DNA of 64,000 nt from Lysobacter capsici. Lineage in GTDB: Bacteria > Pseudomonadota > Gammaproteobacteria > Xanthomonadales > Xanthomonadaceae. The stretch is taken from the NCBI RefSeq assembly GCF_018732085.1, contig NZ_CP076103.1, forward strand, positions 2,790,001 to 2,854,000. Reading direction: 5' to 3'. Below the pieces are notes generated by a model. The model was not told the origin of the DNA. It ran no database searches and saw only the letters and a list, made by a program, of their open reading frames with translations. Made by a program: the position numbers and the translations under genes. Positions 1 to 8,124 of the stretch are shown here, one piece after another. Every line of letters starts with the position of its first letter. The stretch's first letter is position 1.

Positions 1-2734
1 CACCGTCACCGGTTCGCGCATCAAGCGCGCCGAGATCGAAGGCCCGGCGCCGGTGTTCACCATCACCGCCGCGCAGATCGAAAAGGAAGGCTTCAACACC
101 GTCTACGACGCGCTGACCACGCTGACCGAGGCGATGGGCACGGTCGAATCGGACATCGCCTGGGGCCAGCACACGGTCAACGCCAGCCCGCTCAATCTGC
201 GCAACATGGGCCCGGGCCGCAGCCTGCTGCTGATCAACGGCCGCCGCGTGGTCGATTACCCGCTGCCGTACCAGGGCAAGAGCAACTTCGCCAATTTCAA
301 CAACATCCCGACCGCGATCGTCGAGCGGATCGAAGTGCTGGCCAGCGGCGCTTCGGCGATCTACGGCTCCGACGCGGTCGCCGGCGTGATCAACGTCATT
401 CTCAAGAAAGAATTTCAGGGCGATCAGGTCAAGATCCGCGGCGGCACCTCGACCCGCGGCGGCCGCGATGCGATGGACCTGTCCTGGGCCGGCGGCCGCA
501 GCGGCGACAACTGGTCGGTGACCTACGCGCTGCAGTACTTCAAGCGCGAGGCGCTGCCGGCGGGTGAACGTCCGTTCATGGATTCGGATTTCGACGCGCC
601 GCCGCGCTCGCTCAATCCGCAGGACCGCACCACCGGCATCCTGCCGTCGACCGGCATCCGCATGCTCAACGCCGACACCGGCATGCGCCTGGCGCCGCCG
701 CCGGGCGCCTGCGACCAGTTCGGCGGCGAGTTCTTCCTGCAGAACCGCCGCACCTACAACCGCAACAGCAACGCCATCAACAACACCGGCTGGCAGTGCG
801 GGCAGAGCGCGGTGTTCCAGCACTGGACCTTGCGCAACGGCAGCGAAGACCGCTCCGGCTATGTGTACGCCAATTACGATTTCGAAAACGGCATGCAGGG
901 CTGGGCGACCCTGGGCGTGTGGAGCTCGCGCGGCACCAACATGACCTTCATGCCGGCCTGGAGTTCGAGCGGCAGCTATTTCGACCAGGGCGTCGGCGCG
1001 AACCTGGACCTAGTGCGTTACTTCACGCCGCAGGAAATCGGCGGCGCCGAAAACGGCTACACCCGTTCGGATGAATTGTCCTGGGACGCGTCGGCCGGAC
1101 TGCGCGGCAAGTTCGGCGATCGCTTCGACTGGGATTTCAGCATCGGTCGCGCCGAATACCGCGTCGACGAAAAATTCCCGGCGGTGCTCACGGCCGAGGC
1201 GGACCGTTTCTTCCTCGGCGCCAACCGCGACCGCGTCGACCAGGGCCGCTTGTGGAACCCGATCTCGCCGCAGGACTACGCCTCGATCACCACCCGCGGC
1301 AAGAACCGCGCCGAATCCTGGCTGACCTCGGCCAACTTCATCGTCAGCGGCGATCTGTTCGAAGGCTGGGCCGGTCCGATCGGTTTCGCCGGACAACTCG
1401 AAGCGGCCAAGCAGGGCTATCGCCTCGCGCCGGACCCGAACACGCTCGGCGACAATCGCCTCTACGAGCAGACCGCCAACATCGACCTGGGCTCGGGCTC
1501 GCGCAATCATTACGCGGCCGGCGTCGAGTTCAAGATTCCGTTGTTGAAGTCGCTGACCGCCTCGGTGGCCGGGCGATACGACAAGTACGACGCGGTTTCC
1601 GGCGATGCGGCCAGCACCTACAACGCCGGCCTGGAATGGCGGCCTTTCAGCAATCTGCTGGTGCGCGGCACCTATGCGACCAGTTTCCGCGCGCCGGACA
1701 TGCATTTCGTCTACGCCACGCCGAGCACCTCGGTGTCGGACCAGACCGATTACCTCAACTGCCTGCGCGCCGGGCAACAGGGCAATTGCACCTGGGATTC
1801 GGGCTTCAAGGTCGAGGACGCGGAGATTTCGCGCCAGGGCACGCCGAACCTGAAGTACGAAACCGGCAACTCGTGGACCGCCGGTTTCGTTTGGGACATC
1901 GCCGAGGGCCTGTCGGTGTCGACCGACTATTGGCGGATCGAACTGGAAGACGAGATCGACGACATCGGCGCCGACGACGTGCTGCTCGACGAGGCTTACT
2001 GCCTGACCGGCAAGACGCCGACCGGCGAGCGCCGGATCAGCCCGCCCAGCGCCGATCGCTGCAAACTGCAGCTCAGCCGCGTCACCCGCGGCGCCGATCC
2101 CGACGGCGCCGGTCCGCTGCTGGGCCCGGTCACCGAAATCCGCACCGGGCCGATCAATCGCGCCGCGCGCAACGTCGAAGGCATCGACGCCTCGCTCAAG
2201 TACCGCTTCAGCACCGCGCGCTGGGGCGATTTCAGCGTCGGCCTGAACTACACCAACCTGCTCAAGCTGGAAACCCAGAGCGACGCCAGCGCCGAGATGG
2301 AAGACAAGCGCACCGACGAACCGCGCAGCAAGTTCCGCGGCAGCGTCAACTGGCAGCGCGACAGGTGGAACGCGACGGTGTATGCCGACCGCGTCGGCAG
2401 CGTGCCGAGCGTGCGTTTCGGCGGCTGCCGCGAATTCGCCGACGGCTACGTGCCCAGTTCGGACGATTGCGTGGACAACGACGCCGCCAGCCCGACCTTC
2501 GGCCAGAAGACCGAGAAGTACTACGGCCGGGTCGGGCCGGCGATCACCTGGAACCTGAGCGCGGGTTACCAGATCACCGACAAGGCCAAGGTCAACGTCT
2601 ACGTCAGCAACGTGTTCGACGAAGTCAACGAAGACAAGGACCCGTACAAGAAGGATTTCGCCTTCATCGCCGACCGCATCTTCAGCCCGGTGGGCCGCGA
2701 GGTCGCGATCGAGTACGTGCTCGACTTCAATTGA
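1..2734 (+). CDS. TonB-dependent receptor (5' end outside window)
   Basis: An outer-membrane, TonB-energised transporter, probably for an oligosaccharide given the glycosidase genes that follow. The frame is open from the first bases of the window (TVTGSRIKRAEIEGPAP), so the signal peptide and TonB-box region lie upstream and about 910 residues are visible. The plug domain fills roughly residues 10-135 and includes SPLNLRNMGPGR, INGRRVVDYPLPY and ASGASAIYGSDAVAGVINVI. The rest is a beta-barrel rich in aromatic and acidic strands, ending FSPVGREVAIEYVLDFN. It is a clear paralogue of the complete receptor at 8125-10992. Family is certain; substrate is inferred from neighbours only. Confidence 0.93.
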   Translation, partial: TVTGSRIKRAEIEGPAPVFTITAAQIEKEGFNTVYDALTTLTEAMGTVESDIAWGQHTVNASPLNLRNMGPGRSLLLINGRRVVDYPLPYQGKSNFANFNNIPTAIVERIEVLASGASAIYGSDAVAGVINVILKKEFQGDQVKIRGGTSTRGGRDAMDLSWAGGRSGDNWSVTYALQYFKREALPAGERPFMDSDFDAPPRSLNPQDRTTGILPSTGIRMLNADTGMRLAPPPGACDQFGGEFFLQNRRTYNRNSNAINNTGWQCGQSAVFQHWTLRNGSEDRSGYVYANYDFENGMQGWATLGVWSSRGTNMTFMPAWSSSGSYFDQGVGANLDLVRYFTPQEIGGAENGYTRSDELSWDASAGLRGKFGDRFDWDFSIGRAEYRVDEKFPAVLTAEADRFFLGANRDRVDQGRLWNPISPQDYASITTRGKNRAESWLTSANFIVSGDLFEGWAGPIGFAGQLEAAKQGYRLAPDPNTLGDNRLYEQTANIDLGSGSRNHYAAGVEFKIPLLKSLTASVAGRYDKYDAVSGDAASTYNAGLEWRPFSNLLVRGTYATSFRAPDMHFVYATPSTSVSDQTDYLNCLRAGQQGNCTWDSGFKVEDAEISRQGTPNLKYETGNSWTAGFVWDIAEGLSVSTDYWRIELEDEIDDIGADDVLLDEAYCLTGKTPTGERRISPPSADRCKLQLSRVTRGADPDGAGPLLGPVTEIRTGPINRAARNVEGIDASLKYRFSTARWGDFSVGLNYTNLLKLETQSDASAEMEDKRTDEPRSKFRGSVNWQRDRWNATVYADRVGSVPSVRFGGCREFADGYVPSSDDCVDNDAASPTFGQKTEKYYGRVGPAITWNLSAGYQITDKAKVNVYVSNVFDEVNEDKDPYKKDFAFIADRIFSPVGREVAIEYVLDFN

Positions 2735-2804
2735 TCGATCCGCCCGCTGCGACGCTTGCCGTCGCAGCGGGCTTTCTCTCACCACTGGCAGGGCAAACGC
2801 AACG

Positions 2805-5291
2805 ATGACTCGCAATCCGGCACGGCGCAGGCAGGACTTGGTTTCGGCGACAGGCGCGAGCGCGCGGCCGCTCGGCGCGACGCTGACGTTTGCGCTCACC
2901 CTGGCGCTGGCCGCGGTGAGCGCGCAGGCCGCCACGCCCGCGCGCGATCCGGTGCGCGAGGTCAACACCTTCATCGGCAGCAAGGACGACGGCAATACCT
3001 TTCCCGGCGCGTCGGCGCCGTTCGGCCTGATCCAGGTCAGCCCGATCGGCGATCACTACACCGGCTGGCGCTACGACGATCCGAAGATCCGCGGCTTCGG
3101 CCATTCCTTCCTGTCCGGCGCGGGTTGCTGGGAGCAGGGCGGCCAGTTGTCGGTGTTGCCGACCACCGGCGAGATCGGGCCGGGCAAGCGTTTTGACACG
3201 AAGGAGTTCAAGTCCTTCGACCAGAAAACCTATGCATCGAGCTACAGCCACGACGGCGAAGTCGGCGAGGCGGGTTACTACAAGGTGCGTTTGACCGGCG
3301 AAGCCGGCGGCGATATCGACGCCGAAGCGACGGCGTTGACTCGCGCGGCGGCCGAGCGTTACACGTTTCCGGCCGGTGCGAAGCAGGGCACGATCCTGGT
3401 CAACACCGGGCAGGCCAATGAGCGTCACATGGTGATCGGCAGCACCGTCCAGGTGGTCGGCGATCGCGCGGTCGAAGGCAGCATCACCACCAAGAGTTTC
3501 TGCGGCGGCCAGCAGTACACGACCTGGTTCCGCATGGAGTTCGACCGACCGTTCGCGAGCCACGGCACCTGGGACGAAACCGGCGGCCATCCCGGCGGCA
3601 ACAACAGCATGCAGGGCGACACGCGGCCGCACGGCGCGTGGTTCACCTTCGATACGAAAAACGGCCGCGCGGTGACCGCGATCAGCGCGATCTCGCACGT
3701 CGACGCCGAAGGCGCGCGCCGCAACCTGCGCGACGAGGCGATGAAGAACGGCAAGGCGCTGAGCTTCGATGCGATGCGCACGCAGGCGCAGGCGGTTTGG
3801 CGCAAGGAACTCGATTCGGTGCGCGTCACCGGCGGCAGCGGCGACGATCGCACCGTGTTCTACACCGCGCTGTATCACTCGCTGCTGCAGCCGTTGACCG
3901 GCAGCGACAGCGACGGCCGCTATCGCGGCTACGACACCCAGATCCACAAGGCCGAGGGCTGGACCTACTACGAGTATTTCTCGCTGTGGGACACCTACCG
4001 TTCGCAGAACCAGTTGCTGGCGATGCTGCGTCCGCAGCGCGCGCGCGATATCGCCAACTCGGTGCTCAAGATCCACGAGCAAAACGGTTGGCTGCCGCGC
4101 TGGGGCTATGCGAATTTCGACAGCAACGTGATGACCGGCGACCCGGTCACGCCGTTCCTGGTCGATCTGTGGCGCTTCGGCGCGCTCGAAGGCCGCGAGC
4201 AATCGGCGTATGACGCCTTGCGCGAGAACGCCTACGGCGCGCCGCCGGCGCTGGTGCGCAGCCAGGGCCGCGCCGGCAATCCGAGTTATCTCAAGAACGG
4301 TTTCGTCCAGTACGACCGCGCGTTCCCGGCCAAGAGCATGGACGTGGACCCGCATCACGGCGGTTCGTCCACGCTCGAATACGCGCTGGCCGATTGCTCG
4401 CTGTCGCAGATGGCGCAGGCGCTGGGCCACAACGACGACGCGGCGACCTTGCGCGAACGCGGCAGCAACTGGCGCAAGGTCTGGGACAACGATGCGGTCG
4501 ACGCCGAACTGGGGTTCAAGGGCTTTCCGCGTCCGCGCCTGGACGACGGCGGGTTCTATTCGGAAACCGACGGCCGCTACAGCCCGCGTTCGCATCACGG
4601 CTTCCACGAAGGCACCGCCTGGCAGTACCAGTGGCTGACCCAGCAGGACGTGCCCGGCGTGGTCGCGGCGATGGGCGGCGCGGAACGCACCGGCAAGCGT
4701 CTGGACGCGTTCTTCGCTTACGACGCATTGGTCGCCGATCCGCTCAATGCCGCGCGCAAGCAATGGGTGGTGGGACCGTACAGCTATTACAACCAGTACC
4801 GCTACAACCCCAACAACGAACCCGATCTGCACAGCCCGTGGATGTACACGCTGATCGGCCAGCCGTGGAAGACCTCGACTGTGCTGCGTTCGGCGCAGGC
4901 CTTGTTCACCAACGCGCCCAACGGCGTGACCGGCAACGACGACCTGGGCACGATGTCGGCCTGGTATCTGTTCAGTGCGATCGGCCTGTATCCGGCGGTG
5001 CCGGGCAGCGGCGAACTGCTGCTGCACACGCCGCGGTTCGAGAAGGTCGAACTGGACCTGGGGCAGGGCAAGACCTTGACGATCGAAGCGCCGGGCGCGG
5101 ATGGGCGCGCATTGCAGTACGTGCAGGGCGTGAGCTTCGACGGCAAGGCGCAGGACAAGGTCTGGCTGGATTGGTCGGCGCTGCGCGATGGCGGGCGGTT
5201 GCGGTTCGATCTGGACAAGACGCCGGCGGTGGGCGGGTGGGGGACGCAGGCGCAGGCATTGCCGAAGTCGGCGTGTGCGTCGGTGCGGTGA
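2805..5291 (+). CDS. GH92 family alpha-mannosidase, secreted
   Basis: Predicted calcium-dependent exo-alpha-mannosidase of glycoside hydrolase family 92, which trims alpha-linked mannose from glycans. The 828-residue protein has a signal peptide (hydrophobic LGATLTFALTLALAAVSAQA, cleavage near residue 43). The N-terminal family signatures are VNTFIGSKDDGNTFPGASAPFGLIQVSP and GFGHSFLSGAGC, and an (alpha/alpha)6 region with NEPDLHSPWMYTLIGQPWKT and GNDDLGTMSAWYLFSAIGLYPAVPGSGEL follows, all typical of GH92. It starts 70 bp after the receptor and is probably co-transcribed with it. The linkage preferred (alpha-1,2, 1,3 or 1,4) cannot be read from the sequence. Confidence 0.93.
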   Translation: MTRNPARRRQDLVSATGASARPLGATLTFALTLALAAVSAQAATPARDPVREVNTFIGSKDDGNTFPGASAPFGLIQVSPIGDHYTGWRYDDPKIRGFGHSFLSGAGCWEQGGQLSVLPTTGEIGPGKRFDTKEFKSFDQKTYASSYSHDGEVGEAGYYKVRLTGEAGGDIDAEATALTRAAAERYTFPAGAKQGTILVNTGQANERHMVIGSTVQVVGDRAVEGSITTKSFCGGQQYTTWFRMEFDRPFASHGTWDETGGHPGGNNSMQGDTRPHGAWFTFDTKNGRAVTAISAISHVDAEGARRNLRDEAMKNGKALSFDAMRTQAQAVWRKELDSVRVTGGSGDDRTVFYTALYHSLLQPLTGSDSDGRYRGYDTQIHKAEGWTYYEYFSLWDTYRSQNQLLAMLRPQRARDIANSVLKIHEQNGWLPRWGYANFDSNVMTGDPVTPFLVDLWRFGALEGREQSAYDALRENAYGAPPALVRSQGRAGNPSYLKNGFVQYDRAFPAKSMDVDPHHGGSSTLEYALADCSLSQMAQALGHNDDAATLRERGSNWRKVWDNDAVDAELGFKGFPRPRLDDGGFYSETDGRYSPRSHHGFHEGTAWQYQWLTQQDVPGVVAAMGGAERTGKRLDAFFAYDALVADPLNAARKQWVVGPYSYYNQYRYNPNNEPDLHSPWMYTLIGQPWKTSTVLRSAQALFTNAPNGVTGNDDLGTMSAWYLFSAIGLYPAVPGSGELLLHTPRFEKVELDLGQGKTLTIEAPGADGRALQYVQGVSFDGKAQDKVWLDWSALRDGGRLRFDLDKTPAVGGWGTQAQALPKSACASVR

Positions 5292-5374
5292 GGCGATGAC
5301 GATGGCCACGACCACCTTTGTGACTGCGACTGCTAACGCGATCCTCTCGCCGACACTGCCGAATCTCCCAGTCC

Positions 5375-5457
5375 GTCATTCCCGCGAACGCGGGAATCCA
5401 GCGACTTTCGTGCAGGTCGCGTCAAAGGCACTGGATTCCCGCGTTCGCGGGAATGAC
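5375..5457. repeat. 83-bp palindromic repeat, copy 1
   Basis: The ends GTCATTCCCGCG and CGCGGGAATGAC are inverted. Each arm itself contains a small palindrome (CCCGCGAACGCGGG), so the element folds as a long hairpin with internal hairpins. A second copy of exactly 83 bp with diverged bases lies at 19494-19576. It fills the gap between the GH92 and GH20 genes and could also act as a transcript-stabilising or terminating structure. Confidence 0.85.
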
Positions 5458-5528
5458 GGTAGGAAGTGGCGCGGCGTTCCAATCGCGAACACTTCGGACA
5501 ATGCTTCGGACAAAGCCTCGGATAGCCG

Positions 5529-7967
5529 ATGAATAGCACTGTGGTGAAGCTGCGACTTTCGAAGCTGAGACTGTCGAAGCTCCGACTGGCCGTGACCGGC
5601 CTGGTCGGAGCGGCGATCGGTTTCACACCGCTCGCCCACGCCGATGGCGGCATTGCCAGCGCCGATGCCGGAATCGGAACCGACGCAACCCAAGAACCGC
5701 GCATACCCGAACTGGTCCCACGCCCCGCGCAACTGCGCCGCGGCGACGGCGAATTCCTCCTCGACACCAGCACCACGCTCTACGCCAACAACGCCGAAGC
5801 CCGCGCGGTCGCCGCGCTGTTCCGCGACGAACTCGCCCGCGTCCAGGGCCTGGAGCTGAGCCTGCGCAGCGGCGCGCCGCGCGCACGCACGCATCAGGTC
5901 GATCCCAGCGGCTACGTGCAGTTCGTCGCCGAGCCGGTCGCGGCCGCCGCCGGTGCGAAGGCGAACGAACGCTATACGCTGGACATCACCGCCAACGGCA
6001 TTCGCCTGGCCGGATCGCCCGCGGGCCTGTTCTACGGTTACCAGACGCTGCGCCAGCTGTTGCCCGCGGCATCCGGCGAGCGCGCATTGCGGGTGCCGGT
6101 GCTGAGCATCGACGACCAACCGCGCTTCGTGTACCGAGGCATGCACCTGGATGTCGGCCGCCATCTGTATCCGGTCGATTTCATCAAGCGCTATCTCGAC
6201 CTGATGGCGCGCTACAAGCTCAACACCTTCCACTGGCACCTGACCGATGACCAGGGCTGGCGTATCGAGATCAAGCGCTACCCCAAGCTCACCAGTATCG
6301 GCTCAAAGCGCAAGGAAACCGTGCTCGGCCGCAACATCGATCCCTATGTCGGCGATGGCACGCCTTACGGCGGCTTCTACACCCAGGACGAAGTGCGCGA
6401 CGTGGTCGCGTATGCGCGCAGCCGTCACATCACGGTGATCCCGGAGATCGAGATGCCGGGCCATTCGCTCGCGGCCTTGTCGGCGTATCCGGAACTGGGC
6501 TGCACGCCGGGGCCGTTCGAGGTCGGCACCAACTGGGGCGTGTACGACGATATCTACTGTCCGTCGGAGACGACCTTCAAGTTCCTGGAGAACGTGCTCG
6601 ACGAAGTCGTCGCCCTGTTTCCCGCACCGTACCTGCACGTCGGCGGCGACGAAGCGCCGAAGACGCGCTGGAAGAGCAGCGAGCTCGCGCAGGCGGTGAT
6701 GCGCCGCGAAGGGCTCAAGGACGAGCACGAGCTGCAGAGCTACTTCATCCAGCGCATGGAGAAGTTCCTGCATTCGCGCGGCAAGCGCATCATCGGCTGG
6801 GACGAAATCCTCGAAGGCGGCCTGGCGCCGGATGCGACGGTGATGTCCTGGCGCGGCGAAGCCGGCGGGATCGCGGCCGCGCGGCAGGGCCACGACGTGA
6901 TCATGACCCCGACTCAGTGCTGCTATTTCGATTACGGCCAGGGTCCGGCCGAACACGAACAATGGAACCTCGGCGGCGAGCTGAGCCTGGACAAGGTCTA
7001 CGCCTACGACCCGGTGCCCAAGGTGCTCGACGCCGCGCAGGCGCGGCATGTGCTCGGCGTGCAGGGCAATGTGTGGAGCGAATACCTCAAGACCCCGGCG
7101 ATGGTCGAGTACATGGTGGTCCCGCGCATGCTCGCGCTGGCCGAGGTCGCGTGGACGCCGCAGACAGATCGCGACTACGCCGATTTCCAGCGCCGCCTGC
7201 GCGCGCAGTTGCCGCATCTGGATCGCGAGCGGGTCGGTTATCGGATTTCCGAACCACTCGGTCTGGACGATGTCATGCACGTACAGGAAAACGGTGAGCC
7301 CGCGCACTACACCCATCGCTACACCCTGATCGCGTCCGCACCCGGCGCGAGCATCCACTACACCGTCGACGGCAGCGAGCCCGACCAGCGCTCGCCGGTC
7401 TATCAAGGCCCGATCGAACTCGACGTACCGCTCGACGGCAGCCGCAGCCTGCGCACCGTCACCGTGCTCGAAAACGGCCGCCGCAGTGGGGTACACAGCG
7501 CCAGCGTGCGTTATCGCAGCTATCGGCCGGCGACGGCGAAACGCAAGCGCGCGAGCATGGGACTGAGTTATCGCCTGTACGACGGCCTGTATTCGAGCCT
7601 GGACGAATTCGAACGGGCGCCGACGCCGCAGCAGCGTGGCACGGCCACCGACTTCGCGGTCGACCGCTTCGGCCGCAGCCGCCGCTTCGGCCTTCAGTAC
7701 GAAGGCTATATCGAAGTCCCGGCCGACGGCGTGTATCGCTTCGCGATCCAGGGCGACGACCGTTCGGCGCTGTACCTCGACGGCGAGGCGTTGATCCGCA
7801 ACGACAGCTACGACCAGACCATGCAGGCCTCGGTGCCGCTGCGGCGCGGTTGGCACCGTCTGCGGGTGGCCTGGTATCAGCGCGAAGGCGGATTGAGCCT
7901 GCGCGTGCAATCGGCGGCGCCAGGGCAGGCGCTGCGGGAACTCGATCTGCGCGGGGCGGTGCATTGA
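5529..7967 (+). CDS. GH20 beta-N-acetylhexosaminidase with PA14-like tail
   Basis: Removes terminal beta-linked N-acetylhexosamine (GlcNAc/GalNAc) from glycans or chito-oligosaccharides. The 812-residue protein has an N-terminal hydrophobic signal (GLVGAAIGFTPLAHA). A GH20b domain spans about 50-190 and the GH20 barrel about 195-570, containing WHLTDDQGWRIEI and the catalytic Asp-Glu pair in HVGGDEAPKTRW. A chitobiase-type C-terminal Ig-like segment lies about 600-670 (IHYTVDGSEPDQRSPVYQGPI). A PA14-like beta-barrel lies about 680-800 (YEGYIEVPADGVYRFAIQGDDRSALYLDG) and would bind carbohydrate. The N-terminus has a repeated KLRLSKLRLSKLRLA stretch before the signal core, so the true start could be slightly internal. 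Confidence 0.94.
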   Translation: MNSTVVKLRLSKLRLSKLRLAVTGLVGAAIGFTPLAHADGGIASADAGIGTDATQEPRIPELVPRPAQLRRGDGEFLLDTSTTLYANNAEARAVAALFRDELARVQGLELSLRSGAPRARTHQVDPSGYVQFVAEPVAAAAGAKANERYTLDITANGIRLAGSPAGLFYGYQTLRQLLPAASGERALRVPVLSIDDQPRFVYRGMHLDVGRHLYPVDFIKRYLDLMARYKLNTFHWHLTDDQGWRIEIKRYPKLTSIGSKRKETVLGRNIDPYVGDGTPYGGFYTQDEVRDVVAYARSRHITVIPEIEMPGHSLAALSAYPELGCTPGPFEVGTNWGVYDDIYCPSETTFKFLENVLDEVVALFPAPYLHVGGDEAPKTRWKSSELAQAVMRREGLKDEHELQSYFIQRMEKFLHSRGKRIIGWDEILEGGLAPDATVMSWRGEAGGIAAARQGHDVIMTPTQCCYFDYGQGPAEHEQWNLGGELSLDKVYAYDPVPKVLDAAQARHVLGVQGNVWSEYLKTPAMVEYMVVPRMLALAEVAWTPQTDRDYADFQRRLRAQLPHLDRERVGYRISEPLGLDDVMHVQENGEPAHYTHRYTLIASAPGASIHYTVDGSEPDQRSPVYQGPIELDVPLDGSRSLRTVTVLENGRRSGVHSASVRYRSYRPATAKRKRASMGLSYRLYDGLYSSLDEFERAPTPQQRGTATDFAVDRFGRSRRFGLQYEGYIEVPADGVYRFAIQGDDRSALYLDGEALIRNDSYDQTMQASVPLRRGWHRLRVAWYQREGGLSLRVQSAAPGQALRELDLRGAVH

Positions 7968-8049
7968 ACGCGGCCGCGCGCGATCGAAGCAATGGAGCTC
8001 ATGCGGGCGGAATTCGCACGGGCGGAGCGGGATTTTTTTTACGACGTAG

Positions 8050-8065
8050 TTTAGATCGATCCAAA
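8050..8065. promoter_or_regulatory. Possible LacI-family operator
   Basis: TTTAGATCGATCCAAA is a 16-bp near-perfect palindrome centred on CpG, with one mismatched pair. It lies 59 bp upstream of the second TonB receptor. Centrosymmetric operators with a central CG are typical of LacI-type regulators, which commonly control xanthomonad carbohydrate loci. No LacI gene is in the window, so the assignment is tentative. Confidence 0.35.
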
Positions 8066-8124
8066 TCAATAACCACAAAAGCAACCTTGGCCGAGGGTTC
8101 GGCCGCGATCGGGAGGGGTCACAG

